Of a stretch of 64,000 nucleotides of DNA, positions 42,881 through 55,447 are shown one piece after another. Location of the stretch: positions 1-64,000 of the forward strand of contig JACKQL020000056.1 in NCBI GenBank assembly GCA_018296165.2, given 5' to 3'. Positions within the stretch are counted from its first letter, which is position 1, and each line of letters opens with the position of its first letter. The notes below the pieces were generated by a model that worked only from the letters and a program-made list of their open reading frames with translations, did no database searches and was not told the origin of the DNA. Position numbers and translations under genes: made by a program. This DNA is from Termitomyces sp. T153 (taxonomy: Eukaryota; Basidiomycota; Agaricomycetes; Agaricales; Lyophyllaceae).

Positions 42881-43228
42881 TGTTAGGGAACTTCCATTTC
42901 TGACCTCTGCAACTTGTTCCAGCACCTCTGCAGCTTGTTTGACATCTCTGGGGCTCATTCTAGAACTCCAGAGTTCTCCACATTACCTCAGTGATCATTG
43001 ATCTAGGGTGGGAACAACTCCAGTCTTCTGTACAGTAGTTCCCATGCCTCCACTGCCTGCTGATGCACCATGCTGAGCAGCAGGGATCCTTAGACTTGCT
43101 CTCTTTGGATTCCCCTCTGCTAGGTGATTAGTTACTGATTGTATCATTGTCTACTCCACTAATATACTTCAGATTCCCCTCTGCTAGCTGTGTGACTCTG
43201 ATCTGCCACTCTGGAGGTCACCCTTACA
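42881..43228 (+). repeat. LTR family B, copy 1 (3' LTR, 348 bp)
   Basis: TGTTAGGGAACTTCC ... CACCCTTACA, preceded by purine tract gaggaggggtga (42869-42880), so it is a 3' LTR whose internal region has been lost. It cuts into the Gypsy integrase at 43229. Related to element A's LTR in ends and internal blocks. Confidence 0.85.
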
Positions 43229-46200
43229 ATTGCTCCCTTTCACACATTGGCATAGTTGATAAGTGGTACAGAATGCTTGTGCATCTGCAACCACTGTTGG
43301 CCACCAATACCAACAATGAAGGTACTTTGTCATTTTCTGAGTGCCAAAGTGTCCCATTACATTGTGTGCTTGCTCAAGCACACTAGTTACCAACACACAA
43401 TCATGAGGTATACAAAGTACCTCATGGCCCAATAGGCTGGTTGTCCAGACTAGCTTGTCCTGAACACAAAAGGACTTATAGTCCTTTGGCCAAGTCATTA
43501 TTTCTGCAAAGAGCTTGTCTTTGCCATATAGAGACTGAACTCAATGGAGGAATTCTCCATCTGTTCTATCTCAGGGTTGGGGATACTGTGCCTTACCTTG
43601 GATGGCTTCTCCCAGAGACATATTGATCTCATTCCCCAAGACATCAGATCCATGAATGATATTGTCATTGTGCTGACAAGCATTTAATGCTGTCCACAAG
43701 GATCCATCTTTTTTGGGAATGCACAACAGTGGTGTGGCCTGATTGGCTGCACATGGCTCCCACCACTTAGCCTGCACATAGCAGTCAATCTTGCCCTGCA
43801 ATTGCTGCTGAAGTGACTTAGGACACCTTGGCATGAAGTATGAGTACCATTGATGTGCTCCTATGCTGCCTAGTACCATGCAGGAAACCTAAAGAGGACC
43901 TAACATTAGTCACTAGATAGGGTAGCTGGCAGTAGGAAGTTAATAGTTGAGGGTGAGTCAGTAACCATCCTAGAGAACTAGAGCAAATGAAAATGTGTGG
44001 AGTGTGAAGTGAAAAGAGCTGCTATTGCTAGCCTAAGTTGCCAGACAGTAATGGAGGGTTGCTAGTGAGATAAAACAGATGAAGACAAAAGCATTGCTAA
44101 GGCAAAGCAAACTTAAGTGGTAAAAGAGGAGTTGGGTAGAGAAAGGGGGTAGGGACAATAAAGAGACTAAACAAAACTAGTTGCTAGCCATAACCACTAG
44201 CATTGCTAAGTCGAGATAATGCTAAGGGCACCCACAGTTGGTACCACACAAAGTTGAAGTCAAAATTGGCAAGACTTGTTGCTAAGTTGTTGTTAATAGA
44301 GGGAGAGAGCAAAGTAAAATCTCAAGCTGGTAAGCTTAGAGATAGAGAGAGGAGCAGTTCAATAGTAGTGCAAGTTGATGATGGTAAGATTTGATGATGA
44401 TGTATATATGTACAGGCAGTACTTATACTGTTTGTAGGTATAGTGTGAGAAAATAAGCAAATAGTTGCCACTAGCAACGGCATCTGCCAAAGTGTATATG
44501 ATACATACAAGGTGTCAATCTGTAACTAAGTGAAAAATAAGTGAAGTCAATGTGATGCATAAAGGTAATCAATTGCAAGAAAAGAGCAAGTTTAATGTTA
44601 ATACCTGAAGTGTAGATGCCATTCAAGTATGTTTGTAAGCTCAACAAGAAAAATGATAAGTCAGAAATCCCATGACTGTCAATATGTCCAAATTTGGTAG
44701 AGAAGCTGTGTTGTCACTAGTAAACTTGCTAGCAATTGTCACTAAGAAAGGTCTTGGCCTTGTTGTTCCAGACCCAAAGTCCAGACTCCATGTGATGTGG
44801 CTCATAATTGATAAGTCTTGTGGTGGCTAAAATCCCATGCAAAGGCTACATCAAGCCAGAGCTTGGGGCTAGGCCTCACATGCTAAGTGTCATGACTTGT
44901 GCCATGCCAATATAGTCAGCTGCCACTCAGTCCAAAATGCCAAAAATGGTGCTCAGTGACAGATGGGTCTTATCACTGTTTGGACTCATCAATGAGATTT
45001 ATCTCATGATTTACTTCATGCCAGGAAGGAAGTTCCTCCTTTGTTCCATTGACAATGTCTTGGAACTCATCATACCACTGCTGACAAAGGCACAGTATAT
45101 CACCTTCTGACAGTTTGGGAGGTTGTAACTTTCCCCCAACTGTTTTTGTCAGAGAGCAATGCTCTGTCTTGTTTGCCTTCACATGTGGTACAGGCTTTGC
45201 ATACTTATCACACAATGCCATCAAACAAATTTCTGATTTGTCTGGTATGATCAGCCAAGCAGGACCACAAACTGTCCTGCCTCTTGCTTCTTTCTATGAG
45301 TATTTGAACTCACTAGGCTTGGATATCTCATCATAGCCATTCTATACAGTTTGTCTTGAGGAGTTGATTGCCATACCCCTTCCTGATGTGTCAGGTCAGC
45401 TATGACCTGATTCTACTCTTGTGGCATTTGTGGGTTGTATGCCCATTCCAGAGTTGGCTTTGGAATTGGTCTGTCCCAAAATCTTCCTTTCCCTTGCCTT
45501 CAAAGGTTCACTTCAAACCTTCTGGCATACTTTCCCCCCCTCTTGAAGAGTACTCCTTTGATACTCCTTTTCAGACACCACTTGAGATAGGTGACCATTG
45601 AGTAAACTCTCAGTTACCCAAAGTTCATCCTCATCCACTACCTCCTCAATGGTAGGCTGCTTGAGTCCACCAGGGAGTCAATGCTGTTTGTCATGCCATT
45701 TCTCCACTGTGCAGAAGTGCTGTGCACAACTGTCAGCATCCTCCAGCTCCAATTTGTGAGCTGGAGTTGCCTTTCCATCAATGACCACTTGGCCATTCAC
45801 AAAATTTAGGAGAACTTCATGGGTCCTCATGAATGGTGGTGTCCCTATGACCATATTGTAGCTATCAAAATTTGCAATGTCCACATAGACATCACAAATC
45901 TTGCCAGAGACCTTCATGGTAACCCTGGCACCATAGTTTACTATGGAACAACCTCCAATCATTCCTAGCTGCAGGGTAATGGGGATGGCTAGTGGTGCCA
46001 CCTGTATCCCAGCAACATGTACAAATAAGGAAGTAATTCCAGAAGTGGTACTCCTAGAATCCCACAACATCCATGCTTTGTGGCCATTCACATCCACCCA
46101 AGTGACAAGACATTCTTTGTCTTGTGCTGGCAGAGGGTAGATAGTCCCTCACTATCACTACCACAAGTATAGTACTCATTGTCATACATTTCTAAGTCAA

Positions 46201-47640
46201 CGTACTCTTCACCATGCTCCTGAGTCCCATCAGACTCAACCACTTCATCAGCCTCAGCCTCAGCAGGCTCTTCCTCCTGCCCATGGTTGGCTTCTCCTAC
46301 ATCTGACTGTGCAGCTGTATGAGCTGCCTGCACAAATATCCTGAGAGCTGGCTTAGCTGGCTCCCTACACTTGTATGCAAAGTGCCCAGCCTTCCCACAC
46401 TTATAGCAGTTTGCAGACTGCCTGGCATCCTTGCTGGGTTGGCCAGATGTGATGGCTACAACATTCTTTCCTACAGCAAGATGTTTTCTTGCTGCCTGCA
46501 CTGCAGCCACAAGTCAGGAGGGCCCCAAGCCCATACCAACCCTGGGCATCAACAGTCTTAGGGCCATGCATACCACTGGCCTCTTTGATGACCACAATGG
46601 CTGTGACTGCCCATGCTGGCTAGTCACCTCTGTCCACTTGGCTAGTGCAGTCCCTATTGCTGGGGACTGTGCTGCTGCCAATAATAGCTGCCATCCTGCC
46701 TGACTCTTTTTGCTGTGCTCTAAATAGTGTGCAGCAGTCTTGATGCTGCTCTCATAGGCTTTGGCCTCTGAGACAAACTCCTTGACAGTATTTACTTTGG
46801 GAGCCAGTCCACCATTATGTATCAATGCAATGAGCATATCAGAGGGTATCCCCTCCAAGAACCATTCACAAATTGTAAATTTGTTGGGGAACATGGCCAT
46901 GTTCTGAGCATGGTTGAGCAAGGCATCATAGAAGCCTTGCACTCCTTCTTCAACTGCAAACACTGTGTCATGGAATGCATCACATGCATCCTGCATTGTT
47001 GAAAATTGTATGAACTAGTTGTACAGCCCAAGGATCACATCCTCAAACCTCCATTGGGATTGTGCCCTATTGACTTGCATGATATGTAGTAAGTACCACT
47101 TCAGAGCACCAGCAGATAGAAAGTCCATTAAAATCAGGACTTTCTTGCAGTTGCACCCATCTCCAATCAGCCAGTCTTCAATTTTGCTGAACTTGGCAGA
47201 CTCTGAATGGGGAGTGATCATCTTTGATGGATTACTCTGCCTGAGCTTGAGTCCTTCTGGTATAACCAATTGTACTGCAAGCAACTATTCCATCACTGCC
47301 TTCAGATGATTGTGCATTGTCTGGCAATAATATTTGTGGCCTTCCTCCACTCCTGGAGTTGTGAAGCATCCATGATGTTGTGGTAGCATTGAAAACTGCC
47401 ATGGCTGTCTCTCTGGGAGAACTGTAGTCCTTGTCCTTCCAGCTCTGCATCCCACACCATCATCCTCACTAGGAGGGCCTTCATTTGGTCCTCCTGGATC
47501 TGGCTGACCTCCTTCCAGGGGCAGTGGTGGTCCTTCCCCTGGAAAAGATGGTCCTCTTCCTGGGCCTCCACCTCCTCCCAGACTCTGGGGTCTACAGTGT
47601 GGTGTAGATGGAGGGGATGACACAGGATCACTCTCTGTTA
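43229..47640 (-). pseudogene. Gypsy family C gag-pol with internal deletion and LTR insertion
   Basis: In minus-strand order: a Gly/Pro-rich N-terminus (47623-47290), gag capsid (47280-46520; FPNKFTICEWFLEGIP), a CCHC knuckle CYKCGKAGHFAYKC (about 46410), protease WDSRSTTSG (46065; family Gly is Arg), PRT linker ending VNHEINLIDESKQ (44980), the solo LTR at 43851-44975, then RT start FMPRCPKSLQQQL ... LLCIPKKDGSLWTALNA to about 43690. The RT core and RNase H are deleted. Sequence resumes with a tether region (YMAKTSSLQKMTWPKDYKSF) and the integrase zinc domain HNVMGHFGTQKMTKYLHCWYWWP (about 43330), ending at LTR B. Confidence 0.85.
43851..44975 (-). mobile_element. Solo LTR, family C, copy 2 (1125 bp)
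   Basis: Inserted in the Gypsy RT frame between DESKQ and YSYFMPRC. On the plus strand it starts TGATGTGCTCC and ends GGTCTTATCA. The flanking 4-mers are CCAT (43847-43850) and CTGT (44976-44979), the two one-step decay products of CCGT. Same element as 21027-22192, opposite strand. Confidence 0.85.
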
Positions 47641-48900
47641 ATCCTCATCCTGGGTCTCCTCTGCCAGCAATTCTTATCCCAGACCAGGTTGCAGAAGCAC
47701 TTGCTCCATGCCCTGTATTTCTCTGGGAATCTGTGGGGCTTGGACCAATCCCAGCATGTCCATCTGTGAGAGAGGAGCACGAGTCACACTCCTCCATTTT
47801 AATAGGCCTAGTTTGTTCTGGTGGAACATACTCTACAGGCTATGAATCATAGGCAGTATTCCCTTGGAACACTACCCCTTGATCATCCATGTAGGACTGC
47901 CCAAAGTCCTCTATGTCTCCATTGTGGGAATTGTTGTAAAGTGATTTGGTCCTCCCATGTGAGTGCTCTCTGTGTAGACTCACTGAGTCTACACCACACC
48001 ACTGGTCGCTTTACTATAATCACTAACCCTGCATTAGTAGATGCTAAGTCTAGTGCTACAATCATGCCCAAGGTGGCCCATCATTGACAGCCCACTGCAG
48101 CCTGTCTAGCCACATAATCACACAGCATTTCTCCAGGCTGTTGTGGGGCTTGCAACAGAGTCAATGCTTCATTGACTGAGGATAGAGGGGGTACATACAC
48201 TTCCCCAATATATGGAGATGGCATTGCTAACAATGCCTGCAATCCATGCAGTTTCTTGCATTGGAGGTAATCCATTACCTTCTGTGCTAAAAACAGCATG
48301 TACAGATCCATATATTTCAATGGATCAGTTGGGATAATATTGTCTCCCAATGACCTTTGAATTGCAATGTGCTTAGCTACTCTTGCAGCTAAATGTTGCT
48401 GAGTTGAGGTTTTAGGAACCTCAACATGAATCTGCCAGAATGCCATCATTCTTTGATGAAGGATGTCATCTGGGTAAGCTTCACCATCCATATCAGAGGT
48501 GTCTCTGACATCCTCTGGAATTGTTTTGATGAATGCAGCTAGGGCTGCAGTCCACATACCCAGCACTGGCCCAACTTGTGATCTCACAGATCCACAAGCC
48601 CTGTGTGGAGAATCTTATCCACTCCTCAGTGATGTTCCCACCATCAAGGGGTCAATTGGACCTTCTGTGGCAATTGGGAAGGATCATAGTCCTTTTAGAC
48701 TCAGCACTATAGGTGCATACAAAGGGGTTTTGCTCTTGTCTGCTGATGCCACTGCACCTCCTGGCTCTGCTGCCAGATACAGTCAAGTAGAGGGCCAAAG
48801 TGGTTGTAGCAGTGTTCTTTGCAATTATTGCTAGTACACTGGCAGAGGCAGTAGCTGACAGCAATATATGATGTGTCAACTACTAAGATGACAGGGTTAG
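47640..48900 (-). pseudogene. Unassigned TE coding remnant
   Basis: The longest frame (48587-48081) reads a helical region (HQRMMAFWQIHVEVP, HLAARVAKHIAIQRSLGD, YMLFLAQKVMDYLQCKK). It could be gag-like, but no knuckle or known motif is present. The rest of the interval has no recognised family. Confidence 0.35.
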
Positions 48901-48914
48901 GCAATTCATAATCA

Positions 48915-49873
48915 ATGGGAACTAGGGGCGGTCTTGCTGAGCATTGATCTGGTCTGGGCCAAATTCAAAAGGGATGCCAACACAAGTGAGTTTTGTTAAG
49001 TTGTTGGCATGGTGAGCAAAATTCTTGACAAAAATCCTAAGAACTCCAACTGTACCCAAAAAGGCTCTCACTTTGAATAGTGACTTCCAAGGGCCCCAGC
49101 ACTCAAGTAGGGCTAAACAACTTTCATTGGGAATACAACTGCTTGGCATGCAAATGTGACAAAGGATCTTGAAGGTCAGAGCACATAAGATGAGCTTGTG
49201 ACCTGAGAATGTACTGCCACAATACTTCATTTGCTGGAGAATTTGATCAAGTTTAAAAAACTCCCATAGTGCTAAGCAAATATTGGGGTTAGTGGGATGC
49301 TTAGTAGGTATAGCATTCACAATCTTCCAATCCTTGGGACCCTTGGTACCAATGTTGTCAATAAAGCTGAGTACATGATGGGGGATCTCTGGTTGAAATA
49401 TGAAGGTAATGTCATTGTGAATATTAGCACAGAGTTGGTACAACCCATTGGCAATGTCACTAAGCAAAGTGTGCCAAAAGGAGTCTGAAACATCGTTAAG
49501 TTGCATGAAGTGGGGTCAATTAGTTGCTCACTATATCCAATGTAGAGGTCAAGTGTAGTGCCACAAATATGTCTAGCAAAGGAATTCAGCAACATGATCT
49601 GGAGAAGGCAGAACTCTAGAGTGGCAAATGGTGCCATGGTTTGGCAGCTCTAGACTGTGTACAATCCTCAGCTTACCATTCTTCTTGAGGATGCAGAACC
49701 AGCATGAGCAATAAGCTGAGTTCAAAGGTTCATAGACACCAGCTTTGATCTTGTTGCAAATGAGTCCACAAAATTCCTTTTCTAGGCCTGGGGAAATGGG
49801 GTGATTGTGCTGAACACAGGGTACATGAGGCATTGTCAGTATGTGTACTGGCAGAAAGAAGTTGGGGCACAAG
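48915..49873 (-). pseudogene. Gypsy family D pol: RT second half
   Basis: Continues the gene interrupted by element G. The minus strand reads GVYEPLNSAYCSCWFCILKK (49760-49680), FQTPFGTLCLVTLPMGCTNS (about 49500-49430), then HHVLSFIDNIGTKGPKDW and a thumb region FLGTVGVLRIFVKNFAHHAN. The catalytic box reads FIDN, where related elements have FIDD. Gly-to-Cys and Arg-to-Cys changes fit C-to-T decay. Confidence 0.85.
49869..49873. repeat. Target-site duplication of element G (left)
   Basis: ACAAG, repeated at 55448-55452 after the other LTR. Confidence 0.9.
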
Positions 49874-50159
49874 TGAAAGGCTGTTGGTAAAACAGCCTCA
49901 CTGAGACCTTAACAGACAAGATGAAATTGTCTTCATTACTTGTAAGTTAGGACAAATCTAATTCTAAGTGTAATTCTAAGGCTCACCTTTGTTACTTGTA
50001 AGTTAGGACAAGTAACAAAAGTGTAAGTGGGAATCTTTTGATGTCAGTGGTCATGTGGATGTGCCACAGTGATGATGCCACAGCAGGAAATGGAGCTGTA
50101 GAGAAAAGTGTGAACTAATTGTCTGAGAGTTATGTCTTAAGCTGTCCCATAGGCTTACA
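49874..50159 (-). repeat. 3' LTR of element G
   Basis: 286 bp. In element orientation it runs TGTAAGCC ... CCTTTCA. It contains a perfect 8-bp hairpin aggctgtt/aacagcct near one end and two copies of gttacttgtaagttaggaca-type sequence. Confidence 0.93.
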
Positions 50160-50175
50160 CCCCTCTCCTCTTTGA
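50160..50175 (-). promoter_or_regulatory. Polypurine tract of element G
   Basis: The complement of 50160-50174 reads a purine run (aaagaggagagggg) directly before the 3' LTR start. Confidence 0.65.
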
Positions 50176-53100
50176 GAGCTTGCCCTCATGGCATCAGTCT
50201 CTCCCATTCTTGGCCTCCCATCTGTCCAAGGCTTTGCAATCCTCTAGCTCAGATTGGAGCAGCCATTCATTGTGGTCTGGTGGGAATCCAACCCATTGAA
50301 CCAGATATTGGTGGCTGTGACCCCTCTGGCATTTGTCAATTATTTTGTCAATGATGTGATGATCAGTAGCCCTGTCTTCCATCATGATGGGTCTCAGGCA
50401 AGTGTACTCCCTATCTGGAAACAAGGCTGGGTCATTGGGGATATGGTACTTGAGCAGGCTGGCATGGAATCTGGGGAAGGTGCACTTCTTGTTGTTCTGG
50501 AGACATAAAGTGTACTCAGATCATTCTGGAAAGGCTGCAATCATCTCATACAGACCATCATTTTGAGGCATGAACTTTGCCACACATCTCTTTCCTTTCT
50601 TCTCATACTCTCTGCAATGGTGCTTGGTTGTGAGCATCATGAGGTCCCCAACCCCATAGAGCTCTTCCTCTGCTCTCCATTCATTTGCATGGTACACCTG
50701 ACAGACTTTAGCTGCAAGGAGGTTGTTCTGGGCTTCCTGTACATCCTTTTGTAGTTGATCAATAATATTGTTTGCTGTTTTCTTGTCTTTTGAGGTGTCT
50801 GCTGGCAAGGGTGCCAGGGGGGAATGATTCAAGGAGATCTCCCTGTCTTGAGCTGGAAGGGTGAGAATCCTGTGGATGAATTTATTGTGTTCATGATTGC
50901 AAAATGCACGCAGGGTAGTATTGCAAGCCAACCCTTCTGATCTTGATCCACAAGGTAACATATTGCTTGGACAATGGTCTTGTTTGTGCACTCACTCCAC
51001 CCATCTGTCTCTGGATGGTATGAGGTGGACATCTTGAGCTTCATGCCTGTGAGTTTATGGAGTTCTTTCCACACATCTGCAATGAAAAGTTTGTTGTGGT
51101 TGGAAACAATCTGTGTCATCAGGCCATTTTCACAGTACCACTCATTAAACAGGACTAAGGCAATCTACACTGCCAATTCCTTGGAGTGTGTTCCTGCTAT
51201 TTGTACTTCTGCTCTTATTAGGTCGGTCATGGTCATGATAGTATCTTTCCCATCTTCATCAGGCAATGGACCAATGAAATTGATCCCCACCATGGAGAAC
51301 CTCTTGTCTGGGACAGGCAGTGGGTGAAGGGGACCTACTAGCTTAGTCATGCAGTCCTTGTTCCTTTGGCAAGGAATGCAGGAAGGGATGTAAGCCTTCT
51401 CCAAATCCCACCACATGTTGGGCCAGTAAAAGGAGTTGTGCAGGGCTGCATAGCTTTTTTTAAAGCCATAATGCCTGAGCATGTCATGGGCTAAGTGATA
51501 AAGCAGTTCCCATATACAAATACTGCTTGGGATGAGCAGATGTCCCCTAAGGTACAGCAGTCCATTGTCAAGTCAGACACCTGCAATGCTTCCTTTGTCA
51601 ATGCCATCCTGCACATGTTTGGCAAACATGTTCCTCTCATACCCTGTGATGATCTCTGCAAGCAAGGTTTCATTGGTGTTGATATGCAGGGCCCCAGCAG
51701 CCAGGGTCCTCATTTTTGTGGGGGAGCATGTATAGGCAAGTGCACATGCTGCTAGTCCCATGCTTGGTGTCTCTATGGGCATCCTGGACAATGAGTCAGC
51801 TGCTGAGGTTGTTCTCTCCATGGACATAGATGATGTCAAACTCAAAATCAGCAAGGAAAATCACCTAGCAAGACTGGCATTGGGACATCTGTTTCTGGGA
51901 TTGGAAGTATTTAAGGGTGTGGTGGTCAGTGTAGACCTCAAATTTCACCTCCAAGAGGCTGGTGCACCATTTCTTCAAGGCTTTTACAATGGCTAACAGT
52001 TCCTTCTCATGTGTCAGGTAGTTGCATTGTGCTGCATTCAGCTGGTAGGAGTCATACACTACAGGGCGTGCAGTTTCCCATGTCTCTTCAAAGCTTAGGA
52101 TTGTGCCTGTCCTTCAATTGCTAGCATCTGTCATGACAAATATCTTCTTCATAGGGTCCTCATAGTCAATCACTGCCAATGTTTCTAGGTCTGTCACAAG
52201 GTGGCATATGGTGTCAAAGGCCTGCTGATGTTTGTTGATCCAACACATTGTCACAATCTTTGTTGGTGAGTGGTGTGAGCACACTTGTGTGCTCCGCCAG
52301 TGTGGAGATGAAAGGTGTGAGGTATTATGTGAGTCTGAGGAAACATCAGATGTTGGTGGCAGTAGTGGGTCTTGGCCACTCCACTATCTTGTCAACCTTG
52401 CATGGGTTGGGTTAAATGCCCTCTCAGAAGACAACATGTCCCAAAAATGCAGCTCTGAGGCAAAGAGGGTGGACTTCTTCAGATTGCAAAAGAGGTTTGC
52501 CTTTCGAAGAGCAGCCATGACCTTGGCCAGGTTTGCCTCATGTTCTTCTATTGTCCTCAACCATATGATTATGTGATCAAGGTAGACATGACACACTGTT
52601 CCAATGAGCTCTCACAAGGCATATATCATGCACCATTGATGTATAGAAGGCATGTTGCACCCCCCCATTGGCATTACTACCCATTCATAGAGACCCCAGG
52701 GGATGCATATTGCTGTGAGGTGGATGTTGTCAGGATGTACTCACATCTAAAAGAACACAATGGTCATGTCAATCTTGCTGAATATCTTGCCTTTGCCACA
52801 GTTGGCCAGGATGTCATCTACCCTAGGCAGCAGGAAACTGTCTTGTACTGTGTTCTAATTGAGAAGTCTATAATTGTTTACCCACCTCAGGGGAACTGTC
52901 CAGTCTGGGATTCCCTCTCAGTGTTTTGGAATGCAGAATGCTGGAGAGGCAAACTCAGACAACAAGAGGCACAATTGCCCTGCCACCAAATGCTCTTCCA
53001 ACAATATCTTCCATGGTCCATGAAACTTCTTGGGCATGGAGTATCCTTGCAAGTTGACTACATGCATAGGGTCCTTCAGTTGAATTCAATGGTAGATATG

Positions 53101-53560
53101 GTCAGGAATGTTGTCTATAGTTTCTGGGAGTTCCATTGGGAAGTGGTCAGCATATCTTTACTTTGCCTCCTCATCTCTCTTTGATAATATCTCCTTCAAT
53201 GACAGGCCTTCAATGTGCTCCTAGACCAGGGCCATGATTTGGCTAGGCATTGCATAGTCCTCACAGAGGGGTAGAGTGGTGCACGTGGTGTTGTCCATGC
53301 TGTTCCAAGGTTTAGAGTAGTGAGGTGGGCTTCTCTGTGAAGTTTGAGACAAAGTGAGGTTCACTATATCAAAATCTGTGCATTTGTCAATTGCTGTGTT
53401 GGCCTCAACATCTAACACCAGTTTCATGGCAGACAGGAATGGAATTCCTAAGAGTAATAGTACAGGCAGACCAGCGTTTATCTTAGCCTTAAAAACCTGC
53501 AATTTCCAAGCTCCCTTTCCTACTGCTGCCTCCAATCATATGTATTTGTTACACATTAGC
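50176..53560 (-). pseudogene. pol of element G, broken
   Basis: Protease lies near 53680-53360 (NGCPSTVIGADLIAKLGL). The RT catalytic box at about 52590 reads CHVYLDHIIIWL, with His for the second Asp. RNase H is at 52059-51870 (AAQCNYLTHEKELLAIVKAL; YTDHHTLKYF). The integrase HHCC lies at 51470-51360 (LRHYGFKKSYAALHNSFYWP; CIPCQ), with core residues INFIGPLPDEDGKD and IVSNHNKLF (family SDRD). A chromodomain occurs near 50290-50200 (QYLVQWVGFPPDHNEWLLQS). Many stops and frame changes. Confidence 0.9.
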
Positions 53561-53679
53561 AGTGATTGGGTCAGTGACATCAGGTTATCTTTGTGCTTTG
53601 CAAGTGGGTACTTTTGCAGTCCTAGCTTGGCAATGAGGTCTGCACCAATCACTGTAGATGGACATCCATTATCAAGGAT

Positions 53680-54980
53680 TGCTCAGATAGTCAATGAAGA
53701 TGAAGTAAGCACTGGTCCCCTCAATTCCAGCTCCACTGTCATGTGGGGCACTGAGAGGGGGGGGGTCTAAAAGAGAAGATGGGATTGCATATGTGTAAGA
53801 TTTGTCAGTATCCTCATCTCTGGCCTCCTTCTTGTCTGTTGGTTCAACATAGGCAAGTCCAGTGATATTCTTAGGCTTGGCGGTGATAGCCATTACTAGG
53901 GTGAGTGTCTTAGTAGTTTTTGAGTCTGGCCACAAATTTGCAGTTCTCATAGGACACATGTCTGGAGTTCCTGGGTGGTCACAGTAGAAGGTGCAACAGT
54001 GCATGCACCCTTAGTGTTCTGCAAGTAACTTCTTTTCTTTGTTGGTTAGCTTTGCCAGTTTGAGGCATGTTGTGGCAGTCCCTGATGTGGTAGACAAAGT
54101 GCTCAAGGTGCAAGAAGGGGGCTCAGAGAGCCTGTCTATCAGTGCCTTGCACTTGTTGCTTCACTCTGCATGACTTGCATTGATCAATGCTTGGGTCCTT
54201 GCTCATTCCTTGGCCAGTTCTTCATCCAGCTTAACCACCTCCATGATCCAGTGCACTAATTCCCCAACAAGGATCCTTTTATAGTTGACCTTCCAGCATA
54301 GATCTGGGCACATGTGTGACTCCAGATGCACCTTGAGAGACATGTCACTTAAGGTGTGTTCTGATCTTGTGTTCTCAAGCTGGGCATTGAGATTTTGCAG
54401 CATCATGACCCAGTCTGCAAATGCTGTATTCCCCTGGTACAATCCTAGAATAGTGTTGCAGACCTTGGTCTGCCAATGGCAGGGCAGTGCAAATTACTGG
54501 AGTTCATGGAGATATTGTTTGAGGGTCATGGTGTCAATCCTCAATCAATTGGCATGGTACCAGGTGACAAACCAGGGTTCCAGCATGCCATCTGCTACAA
54601 ATGACACAATCTCTGAGTCCTTCTTCCCCAAGTGTTTCTGGAATTGTTGGCACATGATTGTCCATGTGCTTCTTGGTGAGCATGGGGCATTCTTTTAGCT
54701 TGGTGACCCTGACTTCAGCCAGTGGCCTTTGATCATCTGCATCTGGATTAAATGCAAGGGTGGCTGCCATCTTTTGATATGGGGGGCTGGCTGCTGGTGT
54801 GCAATAAGCACTGAGAGTTATGATTGTGGGGTTGATTTGATGAAAAGGAGTGGAATCGGCCTTGGACAATGACAACCCTGAGATATCCAATGACTCAGAT
54901 AGACTGGATGACAGCAAGGGGGCTAGAGCTGCCAATGTCTCAGCTTCACTGGAGGTAGGAGAGAGTTCTTCCTTGGGCAT
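53680..54980 (-). pseudogene. gag of element G, broken
   Basis: A Ser/Leu-rich N-terminus (54980-54780), a capsid-like helical region (54442-54203; ADWVMMLQNLNAQLENTRSE) and a Cys/His knuckle-like run CMHCCTFYCDHPGTPDMCP (about 54000-53945). Stops separate the segments. Confidence 0.7.
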
Positions 54981-55157
54981 TCTGAAGTCAGTCCAGGGAA
55001 TGCCAGTCAGGGAAGGAGTAGCTGGTAGTGCACCTGGTAACAGTGCTGAGGGTCCTTGTTTGTGTGCTGCTTGTCATATGAGTAAGGGTGTGGGTGTCAA
55101 TGGTCAACAGCAGCTTGAAGACAGGTTGGTAAATTTTCACCAGTGTCAAAAAAAAAG

Positions 55158-55447
55158 TGAAAGGCTGTTGGTAAAACAGCCTCACTGAGACCCTAACAGA
55201 CAAGACAAAATTGTCCTTGTTACTTGTAAGTTAGGACAAGTCTGTCTAATTCTAGGTGTAATTCTAAGGCTCACCTTTGTTACTTGTAAGTTAGGACAAG
55301 TAACAAAAGTGTAAGCAGGAATCTTTTGATGTTGGTGGTCATGTGGATGTGCCGCAGCAATGATGCCATAGTGGGAAGTGGAGCTGTGGAGAAAAATGTG
55401 AACTAATTGTCTGTGAGTTATGTTGTAAGCTGTCCTGCAGGCTTACA
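55158..55447 (-). repeat. 5' LTR of element G
   Basis: 290 bp. Compared with 49874-50159 it shows CA where the other has TG, or the reverse, at seven places (for example gacaaaa/gatgaaa, taagcagg/taagtggg, tcctgcagg/tcccatagg). Confidence 0.93.

Larger units (their letters stand above)
49874..55447 (-). mobile_element. Element G: full-length chromodomain Ty3/Gypsy retrotransposon, decayed
   Basis: Two LTRs (286 and 290 bp) and ACAAG duplications bound a minus-strand element of 5574 bp. Order from the right: LTR, gag, protease, RT, RNase H, integrase, chromodomain, purine tract, LTR. It sits inside the family D pol gene, whose two halves (up to 49873 and from 55448) rejoin in sense. LTR differences include seven reciprocal TG/CA dinucleotides. 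Confidence 0.95.

Noticed and set aside
47285..47631. Independent Gly/Pro-rich gene
   Set aside because: It continues directly into Gypsy gag on the same strand and is taken as its N-terminus.
52540..53184. 214-aa plus-strand frame
   Set aside because: It is antisense to the RT of element G, where the minus strand shows the expected motifs.
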